Positions 9,416 to 18,981 are shown, counted from the stretch's first letter. The stretch: DNA of 64,000 nucleotides from Methylorubrum populi (GCF_002355515.1 NZ_AP014809.1:5604501-5668500), one strand, 5' to 3'. Notes: generated from the sequence alone by a model not told the origin. Numbers and translations are program-made.

Positions 9416-10111
9416 ATGCTTCTCGCCCTCGGCCTTCTGGCGCTCATCGGATTCTGGTGGCTCGGCCGCCGCAACGGGCGCCTGCCCTTCGGCCTGACAC
9501 CCCGGCTGCTCGCCGGCTACGCGCTTCTGGCGACGGCCTTCGTGCTGTCGCTGCGCGGCAGCTTCATCCCGGCCCTGCTGCTCGGCGCCGGAGGGATCTG
9601 GCTCACGGAGGGCGAGGCGGGCGTGATCCGCCGCGTCCGCGCGTGGCGCGGGCATCCGGAGCCGCAGCTGGTGCGCACCGCCTCCCTCGAGCTTGCGCTG
9701 CGCTCCGACGGCGCCCCGCTCGACGGGACCCTCTTCGTCGGGCCCTTTGCCGGGCGCCCCCTGTCGGCGGTGCCGACGGAGGCGCTGATTGAATTGACGA
9801 TCCTTCTGCGCCCCCACGATCCCGAGGGCACGCGCCTGTTAGAGGCGTATCTCGACCGCCGGCAGTCCGGCTGGCGTGTAGACGCTGATAGCGATGGATA
9901 CCCGCGGCCGGGCGGCGCGGCGAAGCCAGGGACGATGACGGAGGAGGAGGCTTATCAGGTCCTGGGGCTTGAGCGCGGGGCGTCCCTGGAGGAGGTCCGC
10001 ACGGCTCATCGGACGCTGATGAAGCGGCTGCATCCCGACCAGGGCGGCAGCGTCGAGCGGGCGGCGCGCGTGAACGCGGCGCGTGACAGGCTGGTGAACC
10101 GACATCGCTAG
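9416..10111 (+). CDS. Membrane-anchored J-domain (DnaJ-like) protein
   Basis: 231 aa. Two hydrophobic N-terminal segments (about 1-15 and 30-60) precede a soluble linker and a C-terminal J domain of about 55 residues (EEAYQVLGLERGASLEEV, then the HPD signature in RLHPDQGG). C-terminal J domains behind membrane anchors recall the TIM14/Pam18-like bacterial proteins that recruit DnaK to membranes. It follows the HtrA-type gene in the same direction, both fitting envelope protein quality control. The partner chaperone is not in the window. Confidence 0.85.
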   Translation: MLLALGLLALIGFWWLGRRNGRLPFGLTPRLLAGYALLATAFVLSLRGSFIPALLLGAGGIWLTEGEAGVIRRVRAWRGHPEPQLVRTASLELALRSDGAPLDGTLFVGPFAGRPLSAVPTEALIELTILLRPHDPEGTRLLEAYLDRRQSGWRVDADSDGYPRPGGAAKPGTMTEEEAYQVLGLERGASLEEVRTAHRTLMKRLHPDQGGSVERAARVNAARDRLVNRHR

Positions 10112-10237
10112 AACTCCACGCGCGTTGTCAGGGTCGATGGGTCGAATGAGGTCGCGGCCGCTGGCTGCGGCTCTTGTCGTCGGTCCGCCGCCGGCCGAAC
10201 GCGCCGGCAGCCGCACCGCGAGATCGGATCGAGGCGA

Positions 10238-11722
10238 TCAGCTGCGGGTGGCGAAGCAGTTGAAGCCGTTCTTCTTGAGCGCGGTGCAGGCATCCTGCGC
10301 GGCGCCCTGCTCGGCGAAGCCCGAGAAGCGGGCGCGGAAGAGCGTGGTACCGCCGTGAGACACGCGCACCGTGTAGGGCGCGGCCTTGGACAGCATGCCG
10401 GTGCGGCTGCGGGCGTCGGCGAGGATCGACTTCGCCTTGTCCTCGTCATCCATGGCGCCGAGCTGGATCACCCACGGCGTCGGCGTGACCGCCTTGGCGC
10501 CGTCGCTGCGGGCATCCTTCGGCGGTCCCTCGGCGCGGGACGCGACGCCCTCGACGGCGGGCAGGCGGGCGGTCGATTTGCCGCCCGTGCTCGGGAACGG
10601 TGCCTGGCTCGCCGACCCGGCATAGGCCTGGGCGGCGTTCGGCAGCGCCTGGAGGCCGGCGCGGCGCGACCCCGGCGTGGTCGTGGCCGGACGGATGTCG
10701 AGCGGAGCGTTGCTGGTGGAACTCGTAGTCTCGACCGCGTCGTCGTCCGCCGAGGCAAGCACGGTGCGGGTACGGGACTCCGCCTCGGCGATGACCGCCG
10801 GACGGCCGCGCTCGGCCACTTCGACGACCGGTGACGTCTGGCGGGCGCCGGCATAGGCGCGCGGCAGGTTGGCGCGCACGAGGTCGGCCATGATCCGGTC
10901 GCGGCTCGCGCCGGACTTTCCGCCGAGAACGATCGCCACGATCTGCCGGTCACCGAGTTTGGCCGCCGTCATCAGGTTGAAGCCGGAATCGCGGGTGTAG
11001 CCGGTCTTGATGCCGTCCACGCCCTCGACATTGCCGAGCAGGCGGTTGTGATTGCCGATGGTCCGGCCGCGGAAGGCGAAGGAGCGGGTCTGGAAGTAGC
11101 GGTAGTAGCGCGGGAACCGGTCCTGGATCGCGCGGGCCAGGATGGTCAGATCCTGGGCGGTGGTGATCTGGTCCGGATCGGGCAGGCCGGAGGCGTTGGC
11201 GTAGTGGGTGCGGCTCATGCCGAGCGCCTTGGCCTTGCGAGTCATCATCTCGGCGAACCGCGGCTCGGAGCCGGCGATGTTCTCGCCGATGGCACAGGCC
11301 ACGTCGTTGGCCGATTTCGTCACCAGCGCCTTGATCGCTTCCTCGACGGTGACGGTCGAACCGGGCCGCAGGCCGAGCTTCGAGGGGGCCTGGGCGGCGG
11401 CATTGGCCGAGATGGTCAGCGGCGAGTCGAGGTCGTAGCGGCCCTTCTCCAGCTGCTCGAACAGCATGTAGAGCGTCATCACCTTGGTGATCGAGGCCGG
11501 ATGGCGCAGCGCGTCCTCGTTCACCGCGTGCAGGGTCCGGCCCGACTTCACGTCGACGACCATGGCGGCGTAGGGCGGGTTGTAGCCGCTCACCGCCTTG
11601 CGTGCGTGGCCTCGGCGCTTGGCCTCGGCGGGATCGGCCACCGCGACGAGAAAACTCGTCGCCAGGAGCAGCACGGCGACAGCGCGGGACCCCGTGGCGG
11701 GCCGGCCTTCTACGCGACGCAT
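10238..11722 (-). CDS. dacC: D-alanyl-D-alanine carboxypeptidase (PBP5/6 type) with C-terminal SPOR domain
   Basis: 494 aa. A signal peptide (AVAVLLLATSFLVAVADPAEA) precedes a peptidase S11 domain with all three motifs: SITK (nucleophile Ser77), SAN in TKSANDVACAIGE, and KTG in GIKTGYTRDSGFN. A long disordered linker leads to a C-terminal SPOR domain (WVIQLGAMDDEDKAKSILADA), which in other proteins binds denuded septal peptidoglycan. It trims pentapeptide stems in the periplasm, probably at the division site. The ATG at 11722 starts the signal peptide; the frame stays open upstream without one. A CtrA-like box lies upstream at 11888. The symbol is by family and the exact paralogue is uncertain. 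Confidence 0.9.
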   Translation of the reverse strand: MRRVEGRPATGSRAVAVLLLATSFLVAVADPAEAKRRGHARKAVSGYNPPYAAMVVDVKSGRTLHAVNEDALRHPASITKVMTLYMLFEQLEKGRYDLDSPLTISANAAAQAPSKLGLRPGSTVTVEEAIKALVTKSANDVACAIGENIAGSEPRFAEMMTRKAKALGMSRTHYANASGLPDPDQITTAQDLTILARAIQDRFPRYYRYFQTRSFAFRGRTIGNHNRLLGNVEGVDGIKTGYTRDSGFNLMTAAKLGDRQIVAIVLGGKSGASRDRIMADLVRANLPRAYAGARQTSPVVEVAERGRPAVIAEAESRTRTVLASADDDAVETTSSTSNAPLDIRPATTTPGSRRAGLQALPNAAQAYAGSASQAPFPSTGGKSTARLPAVEGVASRAEGPPKDARSDGAKAVTPTPWVIQLGAMDDEDKAKSILADARSRTGMLSKAAPYTVRVSHGGTTLFRARFSGFAEQGAAQDACTALKKNGFNCFATRS

Positions 11723-12145
11723 CTCGAAACCTTCGCCTCGACAGTCGGACCCTCGAGCCCGGCTGGCACCCTTCACGGACGCCGCCACCGGCTCCGCAAT
11801 CTCTGGCGAGGACGGTAGGACGAACGCGGTTACGCGCCCGTTAATGCGGCCCCAGGGACGTTCGAGATCGTCCTTTCGCCACAGGGGTTAAGCCGATCTT
11901 GACGAAACCGGCCCGTCTCCGGTCCGCACCGTCCCGCAGAGCGCGTCGGACGCCGTGCCGGCCCGCTCTGCGGGACGGTCTGTCACGATCATGCGGCGGC
12001 AAAGTGAGGACGAGCGGGACCGGACAGTTTCACGCACCTCACTGGCGCAGCCGCCGATCGGCCTATAGATTGCCTCTTGAGCACCGCACCCCTCGCCGGG
12101 GCGCCGGTGCCGAAGGGCTGCCAGACCAGGGTCGCTTCGATTCAG
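11723..12145. promoter_or_regulatory. Divergent dacC/clpS intergenic region
   Basis: 423 bp between divergent genes. It contains a CtrA-like sequence at 11888-11903 (TTAA, 7 nt, TTGAC; one mismatch from TTAA-N7-TTAAC) and a perfect 16-bp inverted repeat (11928-11943 with 11964-11979). No supportable gene is present. The promoters of both flanking genes should lie here but I cannot place their -10/-35 elements. Confidence 0.5.
11928..11979. repeat. Perfect 16-bp inverted repeat (hairpin) upstream of clpS
   Basis: ACCGTCCCGCAGAGCG at 11928-11943 is exactly the reverse complement of 11964-11979, separated by a 20-nt loop. There is no T-tract on either side and no gene runs into it, so an ordinary terminator is unlikely. 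It could be an untranslated-leader structure, a protein-binding palindrome or a member of a small palindromic repeat family. Confidence 0.75.
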
Positions 12146-12541
12146 ATGTCTTCCAAGCTGATCCAGAACGACGTGCAGGAGGCGGATCGGGGGCGGGTTC
12201 CGGTGCGTGCGGCTTCGACCCCGCGCAATCCGGGCGACGACGATCGTTCGGGCACCGCGATCATCACCCGCACCAAGCCGCGGGCGAAACGGCCGAGCCT
12301 GTATCGCGTGCTGCTGCTCAACGACGATTACACGCCGATGGAGTTCGTCGTGCATGTCGTCGAGCGCTTCTTTAACAAAAGTCACGAAGACGCCTACCAG
12401 ATCATGATGCACGTCCACCACAATGGCGTGGGGGAGTGCGGCGTGTTCACCTACGAAGTCGCGGAAACGAAAGTGACGCAGGTGATGGATTTCGCCCGCA
12501 AGCACCAACATCCGCTTCAGTGCGTTATGGAAAAGAAATAG
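12146..12541 (+). CDS. clpS: ClpS adaptor for ClpAP protease
   Basis: 131 aa. ClpS binds the N-domain of ClpA and delivers N-end-rule substrates. The family core is clear: [38 protein letters not shown] and [13 protein letters not shown], including the Asn-Asp pair and histidine expected in the N-degron pocket. The N-terminal ~50 residues are disordered. The ATG at 12146 is preferred; a TTG 69 nt upstream in frame would lengthen the tail. It is followed by clpA after a 22-nt gap, so the two should be co-transcribed. Confidence 0.93.
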   Translation: MSSKLIQNDVQEADRGRVPVRAASTPRNPGDDDRSGTAIITRTKPRAKRPSLYRVLLLNDDYTPMEFVVHVVERFFNKSHEDAYQIMMHVHHNGVGECGVFTYEVAETKVTQVMDFARKHQHPLQCVMEKK

Positions 12542-12563
12542 GCATCCAGCGAAGGCCAGAGCA

Positions 12564-15062
12564 TTGCCAAGCTTCTCACGCAGCCTCGAGCAAGCCCTCC
12601 ACCGCGCCCTGGCCCTGGCCGGAGAGCGCCGCCACGAATACGCGACCCTCGAACATCTCCTGCTCGCGCTCGTCGATGACCAGGATGCCGCCGCCGTGAT
12701 GCGGGCCTGCAACGTCGAGATCGACGTGCTGCGCCGCAATCTCGTCGAGTATGTCGACACCGAACTCTCGAACCTGACGGGCGACGGGCGCCAGGACGCC
12801 AAGCCGACCGCCGGCTTCCAGCGCGTCATCCAGCGCGCGGTAATCCACGTGCAGTCGTCGGGCCGCGAGGAGGTCACCGGCGCCAACGTGCTCGTCGCGA
12901 TCTTCGCCGAGCGCGAGAGCCACGCCGCCTACTTCCTGCAAGAGCAGGACATGACCCGCTACGACGCGGTGAACTACATCAGCCACGGCATCGCCAAGCG
13001 GCCGGGCGCCTCCGAGGCCAAGCCCGTGCGCGGTGCCGAGGAGGAGAGTGCCTCAGAGCGCCCCGGCGGAGAGGACAACGAGGCGCGGCCGAAGAAGAAG
13101 GGCGACGCGCTGGAGGCCTACTGCGTCAACCTCAACAAGAAGGCGCGCGACGGCAAGATCGATCCGCTGATCGGCCGCCATTCCGAGGTCGAGCGCACGA
13201 TCCAGGTGCTCTGCCGCCGCCAGAAGAACAACCCGCTGCTGGTGGGCGACCCCGGCGTCGGCAAGACGGCGATCGCCGAGGGCCTCGCGCGGAAAATCAT
13301 CCAGCACGAGGTGCCGGAGGTACTGGCCGACGCGACGGTCTTCTCCCTCGACATGGGCACGCTGCTCGCCGGCACCCGCTACCGCGGCGACTTCGAGGAG
13401 CGCCTCAAGCAGGTGATGAAGGAGATCGAGGCGCATCCCAACGCCATCATGTTCATCGACGAGATCCACACCGTGATCGGTGCGGGCGCCACGTCGGGCG
13501 GCGCGATGGACGCCTCGAACCTGCTGAAGCCCGCGCTGGCGTCGGGCGCCCTGCGCTGCATCGGCTCGACCACCTACAAGGAGTACCGCCAGTACTTCGA
13601 GAAGGATCGCGCCCTGGTGCGCCGGTTCCAGAAGATCGACGTCAACGAGCCGTCGATCCCGGACACGATCGAGATCCTCAAGGGCCTCAAGCCCTATTTC
13701 GAGGAGTTCCACAAGCTGAAATACACCACCGATGCCGTGAAGGCGGCGGTGGAGCTGTCAGCCCGCTACATCAACGACCGCAAGCTGCCCGACAAGGCGA
13801 TCGACGTGATCGACGAAACCGGCGCCTCGCAGATGCTGGTGCCGGAGGCGCGCCGCAAGCGCACCATCGGCGTCAAGGAAATCGAGACCACCATCGCCAC
13901 GATGGCGCGCATCCCGCCCAAGACCGTGTCGAAGGACGACGCGGTGGTGCTCAAGAACCTGACCGAGAACCTGAAGCGGGTCGTCTACGGCCAGACCAAC
14001 GCCATCGAGGCGCTGACCTCGGCGATCAAGCTGGCCCGCGCCGGCCTGCGCGATCCCGACAAGCCGATCGGCTCCTACCTGTTCGCCGGCCCGACCGGCG
14101 TCGGCAAGACCGAGGCCGCCAAGCAGCTGGCCGCCTCGCTCGGCGTCGAGATGCTGCGGTTCGACATGTCGGAATACATGGAGCGCCACACGGTCTCGCG
14201 GCTCATCGGCGCGCCGCCCGGCTATGTCGGCTTCGATCAGGGCGGTCTGCTCACCGACGGGATCGACCAGCACCCGCACTGCGTGCTCCTGCTCGACGAA
14301 ATCGAGAAGGCGCATCCGGACCTGTTCAACATCCTGTTGCAGGTCATGGACCACGGCAAGCTGACCGACCACAACGGCAAGCAGGTCGATTTCCGCAACG
14401 TCATCATCATCATGACCTCGAACGCGGGTGCCTCCGATCTGGCGAAGTCGGCCTACGGCTTCACGCAGTCGAAGCGCACGGGTGACGACGTGGAGGCGAT
14501 CAACCGCCTGTTCGCGCCGGAATTCCGCAACCGTCTCGACGCGATCATCTCGTTCGGCCACCTGCCGAAAGAGGTCGTGGCCAAGGTCGTCGACAAGTTC
14601 GTGCTCCAGCTCGAGGCGCAGCTGGCCGACCGCAACGTCACGATCGAGCTCTCGGACGAGGCCCGCGACTGGCTCGTGGAGAACGGCTACGACGATGCGA
14701 TGGGCGCCCGGCCCATGGCCCGTCTGATCCAGTCCACGATCAAGACGCCGCTCGCCGACGAGGTGCTGTTCGGCCGTCTCAAGGACGGCGGCGCGGTCAA
14801 GGTCGTGCTGAAGAAGCCGGAGGGTGAGGACGGCAAGGGTGAAACCGGAAAGGGCAAGGGCGAGCTCGGCTTCGAGTTCCCCGCCGGCCCGGTCACGCCG
14901 AAGCCGGAGAAGGACGTTACCAACGCCACCAAGCGCAAGCGCTCCAAACCACGCTCGGCGCCGCGCAAGAAGGCGACCAAGCGTGACGGCGGCCCGTCCG
15001 GTGGGGGCTCATCGGGCGGCGGCTCGGTCCGCACCGTGCCGAAGGTCCCGCTCAAGGTCTGA
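12564..15062 (+). CDS. clpA: ATP-dependent Clp protease ATP-binding subunit ClpA
   Basis: 832 aa with a TTG start preceded by GAAGG. The N-terminal double Clp_N repeat (EYATLEHLLLALVDD) is followed by two AAA+ modules: Walker A GDPGVGKT near residue 228 and GPTGVGKT near residue 509, each with a Walker B motif (IMFIDEIH; VLLLDEIEK). It unfolds substrates for ClpP and works with the adjacent clpS product. E. coli ClpA is about 758 residues; here the last ~75 residues form an added Lys- and Gly-rich, low-complexity tail of unknown role. A hairpin terminator follows immediately. Confidence 0.95.
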   Translation: MPSFSRSLEQALHRALALAGERRHEYATLEHLLLALVDDQDAAAVMRACNVEIDVLRRNLVEYVDTELSNLTGDGRQDAKPTAGFQRVIQRAVIHVQSSGREEVTGANVLVAIFAERESHAAYFLQEQDMTRYDAVNYISHGIAKRPGASEAKPVRGAEEESASERPGGEDNEARPKKKGDALEAYCVNLNKKARDGKIDPLIGRHSEVERTIQVLCRRQKNNPLLVGDPGVGKTAIAEGLARKIIQHEVPEVLADATVFSLDMGTLLAGTRYRGDFEERLKQVMKEIEAHPNAIMFIDEIHTVIGAGATSGGAMDASNLLKPALASGALRCIGSTTYKEYRQYFEKDRALVRRFQKIDVNEPSIPDTIEILKGLKPYFEEFHKLKYTTDAVKAAVELSARYINDRKLPDKAIDVIDETGASQMLVPEARRKRTIGVKEIETTIATMARIPPKTVSKDDAVVLKNLTENLKRVVYGQTNAIEALTSAIKLARAGLRDPDKPIGSYLFAGPTGVGKTEAAKQLAASLGVEMLRFDMSEYMERHTVSRLIGAPPGYVGFDQGGLLTDGIDQHPHCVLLLDEIEKAHPDLFNILLQVMDHGKLTDHNGKQVDFRNVIIIMTSNAGASDLAKSAYGFTQSKRTGDDVEAINRLFAPEFRNRLDAIISFGHLPKEVVAKVVDKFVLQLEAQLADRNVTIELSDEARDWLVENGYDDAMGARPMARLIQSTIKTPLADEVLFGRLKDGGAVKVVLKKPEGEDGKGETGKGKGELGFEFPAGPVTPKPEKDVTNATKRKRSKPRSAPRKKATKRDGGPSGGGSSGGGSVRTVPKVPLKV

Positions 15063-15070
15063 CGGAACGA

Positions 15071-15098
15071 GGCCGCTCACGCGCAAGAGTGAGCGGCC
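15071..15098 (+). terminator. Hairpin terminator after clpA
   Basis: A 10-bp perfect stem, GGCCGCTCAC (15071-15080) pairing with 15089-15098, with an 8-nt loop, starting 8 nt after the clpA stop codon. Only a short T-tract follows, so termination may be partial. Confidence 0.65.
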
Positions 15099-15197
15099 TT
15101 CGAGGCCGGTGCGGGTTGCGTTCCCGTGCCGCCTCCCGGATATGGACGGCGCCGCGCTCTGTGAGAGGTCGCGGCATCGGCCAGCAATGGGGGTAGC

Positions 15198-15470
15198 ATG
15201 ACGAGCGACGCGCAGGAGGAGCCCCTCACGCCTGTCGCGCCACAGCCGGTTTCGCCCCGGCCGAAGCCGCTGACGTCCCGCGAGAGACGACGCCGTCGCC
15301 GCAAGGCTCGCCACCGCGGCGAGGAGATCCTCGGCTGGATTCTGGTGCCGGTGATTCTGTTCGGTCTGTTCTGGGGCGCGAACGCCGTGCTGGAAGCGAT
15401 GGGCACCAGCCCCGGCGTGGTGTGGGATCAGCTCATGCAGGTGAAGGCCGCGCTCGAGAAGAAGATGTAG
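15198..15470 (+). CDS. Small single-span membrane protein (90 aa), unknown
   Basis: The N-terminal ~27 residues are Pro-rich, followed by a strongly basic patch (SRERRRRRRKARH), one transmembrane segment (about residues 45-65, WILVPVILFGLFWGANAVL) and a short charged tail, giving a likely cytoplasmic N-terminus. I do not recognise a family. It lies between clpA and hemA and converges on hemA with a 15-bp gap. Confidence 0.6.
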   Translation: MTSDAQEEPLTPVAPQPVSPRPKPLTSRERRRRRRKARHRGEEILGWILVPVILFGLFWGANAVLEAMGTSPGVVWDQLMQVKAALEKKM

Positions 15471-15485
15471 CCCGAGCGCCGTTCC

Positions 15486-16703
15486 CTACTCCGCCGCCGC
15501 CTTGCTCAGGCCGATCCGCCGCCAGATCGTGCTCAGCGCGTCCACGAGGTGGTCGATGTCGGCGTTGGAGTGGAGCGGCGAGGGCGTGATGCGCAGGCGC
15601 TCGGTCCCCCGGGGTACGGTGGGATAGTTGATCGGCTGGACGTAGATTCCGAACTCGTCGAGCAGGGAATCGCTGATCGCCTTGCACAGCACGGGGTCGC
15701 ACACCATCACCGGAACGATGTGGCTCTGGTTGGCGAGCGTCGGGATGCCCGCCGCGTCCAGCGCCTGCCGCACCCGCGCCACCCGCTCCTGATGGCGGGC
15801 GCGCTCGACGCCGCTCGCCTTGAGATGGCGGATGCTGGCGGCGGCGCCCGCCGCGACCGCCGGTGGCAGGGAGGTCGTGAAGATGAAGCCCGAGGCGAAG
15901 CTGCGCACGAAGTCGCACAGCTGGGCCGAGCCGGTGATGTAGCCGCCATGCACGGCGAACGCCTTGCCGAGCGTTCCCTCGATCACGTCGAGCCGGTGGG
16001 CGAGCCCCATCCGCTCCGAGATGCCGCCGCCCCGCGCCCCGTAGAGGCCGACCGCGTGCACCTCGTCGAGATAGGTCAGCGCGCCGTGCGCCTCGGCGAC
16101 ATCGCAGATCTCGTCGATGGGAGCGATGTCGCCGTCCATGGAGTAGACCGACTCGAAGGCCACGAGCTTGGCCCGGCCGGGCTCGATCAGGGCGAGCTTG
16201 CGGTCCAGATCCTCCGGATCGTTGTGGCGGAAGATCTGGCGCTCGGCCCGGCTCGAACGGATGCCCTCGATCATCGAGGCGTGATTGCCCTCGTCGGAGA
16301 ACACGACGCAGCCCGGAAGCTTGGAGGCGAGGGTACCCAGCGCCGCCCAGTTCGAGACGTAGCCGGAGGAGAAGATTAGCGCCGCCTCCTTGCCGTGGAG
16401 GTCGGCCAGCTCCTGTTCCAGCAGCACGTGGTAGTGGTTGGTGCCGGAGATGTTGCGGGTGCCGCCTGCCCCCGCGCCGCAGCGGTCGATCGCCTCGTGC
16501 ATCACTCGCAGCACGGAAGCGTGCTGGCCCATGCCGAGATAGTCGTTGGAGCACCAGACGGTGACCTCGCGCTCGCCCCCCGGGCTGTGATGTGTCGCGT
16601 AGGGAAAGCGCCCGGCCTGACGTTCCAGATCGGTGAAGACGCGGTAGCGTCCCTCCCGGTGGAGACCGGTGATCGCGCTGCCGAAGAACGCCTCGTAGTC
16701 CAT
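15486..16703 (-). CDS. hemA: 5-aminolevulinate synthase
   Basis: 405 aa, the PLP enzyme that condenses glycine and succinyl-CoA to 5-aminolevulinate, the first committed step for heme, cobalamin and bacteriochlorophyll. The alpha-oxoamine synthase core is complete: [22 protein letters not shown], the Asp in [12 protein letters not shown], and the PLP-binding Lys247 in [15 protein letters not shown] precedes the ATG. It is the last gene of the long minus-strand photosynthesis run, after puhE, so its expression may partly depend on that operon. If it is the only copy in the genome it would be essential. Confidence 0.96.
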   Translation of the reverse strand: MDYEAFFGSAITGLHREGRYRVFTDLERQAGRFPYATHHSPGGEREVTVWCSNDYLGMGQHASVLRVMHEAIDRCGAGAGGTRNISGTNHYHVLLEQELADLHGKEAALIFSSGYVSNWAALGTLASKLPGCVVFSDEGNHASMIEGIRSSRAERQIFRHNDPEDLDRKLALIEPGRAKLVAFESVYSMDGDIAPIDEICDVAEAHGALTYLDEVHAVGLYGARGGGISERMGLAHRLDVIEGTLGKAFAVHGGYITGSAQLCDFVRSFASGFIFTTSLPPAVAAGAAASIRHLKASGVERARHQERVARVRQALDAAGIPTLANQSHIVPVMVCDPVLCKAISDSLLDEFGIYVQPINYPTVPRGTERLRITPSPLHSNADIDHLVDALSTIWRRIGLSKAAAE

Positions 16704-16759
16704 AACCGTCCTCCCCGATGAAAATCCCGGCGGCGGGTGGATCTCGCGTCCGCCTCACC

Positions 16760-17569
16760 TCATTCGCGTGGCACCGCGGCCGTGTCCTGCACCTCCGCGG
16801 ACGCCGGGGCCGTGCGGCCCGGCAGGCTCCAGTTCCACAGCGCCGCCGAGGGCAGAGGCAGCATCAGGAACCAGTGTTCGAGGGTGGCCAGGGCCGCGAG
16901 CGCCGCGAGAAGGCTCAGGCCCGTGACCGCCTGCGGAGCGGCCTCCGCCGAGAGGGCGCCGCGGGCGAGCAGCACCGTCGCCGCCGTGCCCAGCGTCACC
17001 GAGACCGGAAACAGCGGGTTCATCGGCCGCCGGCTCAGGTAGCAGGCGAGATAGCCGAGATGCGAGGGCAGGAACTCGGCGTGGAGGTTGCGCACACCGA
17101 GGAACAGGTTGAGCCGGGCCGAGGCGTTCATCAGCGCGAGCAGGGCGTAGGTCCACAAAGCCACCCTGTTCCCCTCCCCCCAGGTCAGGCAGAGAATGGC
17201 GAGCCCGCCGAGCAGGATCGCGAAGTCGTGCCAGAGGCTGGTGGCGAGTGCCGCGAAGAAGCGGTCGAGCCCGCGCAGGTTCGGCGCGCAGGCCATGGGC
17301 TTCGGGCCGGAGACGAAGCCCATGTAGTAGCTCATCTCCTGCCAGCCCCAGACGACCACCGCGGCGGTGAAGCCGATATAGGCTCCCGTCTCGGTGTCGT
17401 CGTCCGCGACAGCGCCGATCGCCCAGAGCGCCCCGGCCAGCACGGCGCTCGCCGCGACCATGCTGCGGGGATGCGTCCGCCGCGGCAGATGCTGGAGAAC
17501 CAGCACCAGACCGGTGGCCGACCACCACAGCAGGACGGCGTAGAGCGCCGGGGCGGCGTAGGCGCCCAT
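16760..17569 (-). CDS. puhE: Photosynthetic complex assembly protein PuhE
   Basis: 269 aa polytopic membrane protein (DUF3623/PuhE family) with about seven hydrophobic segments and family-like motifs WGWQEMSYYMGFVSGP and LWHDFAILLGG. In purple bacteria PuhE modulates reaction-centre/light-harvesting assembly and bacteriochlorophyll supply. Its ATG follows the acsF stop after a single base, so the two are translationally close. The downstream neighbour is hemA. Confidence 0.9.
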   Translation of the reverse strand: MGAYAAPALYAVLLWWSATGLVLVLQHLPRRTHPRSMVAASAVLAGALWAIGAVADDDTETGAYIGFTAAVVVWGWQEMSYYMGFVSGPKPMACAPNLRGLDRFFAALATSLWHDFAILLGGLAILCLTWGEGNRVALWTYALLALMNASARLNLFLGVRNLHAEFLPSHLGYLACYLSRRPMNPLFPVSVTLGTAATVLLARGALSAEAAPQAVTGLSLLAALAALATLEHWFLMLPLPSAALWNWSLPGRTAPASAEVQDTAAVPRE

Positions 17570-17570
17570 G

Positions 17571-18671
17571 CTACCAGACCGGCCGGAGGCGGATGTCGGC
17601 CGGCATCGCGTTCTGCTTGACCGGCAGACAGTAAAGCCGTGCGAAGATCGCCGCCGCGGTCAGAGCCTGGGCGCCGTGTTTGAGCTTGCCCGAAAGGCCG
17701 CCCTCCGCCTTGGCGGCGGCGATCTTCTCGGCGCAGATCAGCAGCCGGTCGAGACCCGCCTTGAAGCGCGGGTCGTCGAGGTCGAGGGTGATCGGGAAGG
17801 TCTGTTTTGAGATCTCGGAGGTGATCCGGAAGACCTTGAAGTCGTAATCGGTCGGATCGACCCCGAGCGCCTTGTGGAAGGCGGGACGGCAATGGTCGCG
17901 GACATACATCGTCGCGAACACGGCGAGCAGGAAGAAGCGGATCCAGTAGCGGTTCACCCCTTCCGTCAGCCGCGGGTTGGCGCGCATCAGCAGCGCGAAG
18001 GCCTCCCCGTGCCGGAACTCGTCGTTGCACCACTTCTCGAACCACTTGAAGATCGGGTGGATGCGCCGCTCGGGATGCCGCTCCAGCTCGCGGTAGATGG
18101 TGATGTAGCGAGCGTAGCCGATCTTCTCCGAAAGATAGGTCGCGTAGAAGATGAACTTCGGCTTGAAGAAGGTGTACTTCTTGGTCTTCGTCAGGAAGCC
18201 GAGATCGACGCCGACGCCGAAATCCTTCAGCGTGTCGTTGATGAAGCCGGCATGCCGGGCCTCGTCGCGGCTCATGAAGCCGAACAACTCCTTGATGTCC
18301 TTGTTCTTGGCGCGCTTGCGCATCTCCGCGTAGAGCACGCAGCCCGAGAACTCTGCGGTGATCGAGGAGACGAGGAAGTCGAGGAACTCCTTGCGCAGCT
18401 CCGGATCCAGGTCCGCGAGGTCGCAGTCGAACTCCTCGTTGCGCACGAAGTGGCGCTTGTTCGGGTCCGAGCGCAACTCGTCGATCAGGATGTCCCACTC
18501 GCGGCGCACCGGCTCGACGTCGGTGCGGTCGAGTTCGGCGAAATCGGTGGTGTAGAAGCGCGGGCTCAGGAAAGTCGTCTGCTGCGCGCTCTTGGTCGAT
18601 TCATTGACCGGATGGCGCGGCGGCGGAGCTCCGGCCGAGGACGGGTGCTGGGGCTGGACGGTGGCGTTCAC
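17571..18671 (-). CDS. acsF: Mg-protoporphyrin IX monomethyl ester oxidative cyclase (aerobic)
   Basis: 366 aa di-iron enzyme that forms the isocyclic E ring of chlorophylls using oxygen. The two carboxylate-histidine motifs of the di-iron site are visible ([12 protein letters not shown], and [10 protein letters not shown] later), and [14 protein letters not shown] and [11 protein letters not shown] fit AcsF. An oxygen-dependent cyclase here, and no bchE seen, suits an aerobic anoxygenic phototroph. The start codon overlaps the stop of the upstream 98-codon gene (ATGA), implying coupling. Confidence 0.95.
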   Translation of the reverse strand: MNATVQPQHPSSAGAPPPRHPVNESTKSAQQTTFLSPRFYTTDFAELDRTDVEPVRREWDILIDELRSDPNKRHFVRNEEFDCDLADLDPELRKEFLDFLVSSITAEFSGCVLYAEMRKRAKNKDIKELFGFMSRDEARHAGFINDTLKDFGVGVDLGFLTKTKKYTFFKPKFIFYATYLSEKIGYARYITIYRELERHPERRIHPIFKWFEKWCNDEFRHGEAFALLMRANPRLTEGVNRYWIRFFLLAVFATMYVRDHCRPAFHKALGVDPTDYDFKVFRITSEISKQTFPITLDLDDPRFKAGLDRLLICAEKIAAAKAEGGLSGKLKHGAQALTAAAIFARLYCLPVKQNAMPADIRLRPVW

Positions 18672-18964
18672 AGCTTCCTCCGTTCGGAAAAGCTCACCTC
18701 GTAGAGTTCGGTCAGCTCGAGATGGGCGATCAGCTTGGTCCAGGCCCGCTCCAGCCGGCCGGCGCGGGTCACGGTGGCCGTGCGGCGCACGGTGAGGCGC
18801 TCGCCGTAGGGCACCTCGGTCGGGGCGTCGTGGACCTGAACCTCGTCGCCGGGTTCGATCTCGAACCCGGCATCGAGCGTCACGTGCGCGTGCAGGCTCT
18901 CGGGTGTCTGCTCGATCTCGACGGTGCAGGGCACCTCGACGACCGTCTTGCCGATCCAGGCCAT
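18668..18964 (-). CDS. Small protein of the puhC-acsF interval, unknown function
   Basis: 98 aa, mostly beta-strand-like ([14 protein letters not shown], then [19 protein letters not shown]), no membrane segment or signal peptide. The ATG at 18964 has GGAGG 8 nt upstream; an in-frame ATG at 18982 overlaps the end of puhC. Its stop overlaps the acsF start. The placement suggests a role in the cyclase step or in complex assembly, but that is inference from position; I cannot assign a named family. Confidence 0.75.
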   Translation of the reverse strand: MAWIGKTVVEVPCTVEIEQTPESLHAHVTLDAGFEIEPGDEVQVHDAPTEVPYGERLTVRRTATVTRAGRLERAWTKLIAHLELTELYEVSFSERRKL

Positions 18965-18981
18965 GTCAGCCGCTCCTCCCA

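Noticed and set aside
11888..12886. Minus-strand frame of ~330 codons across the clpS/clpA start
   Set aside because: Antisense to clpS and the 5' end of clpA, both strongly supported, and without recognisable motifs.
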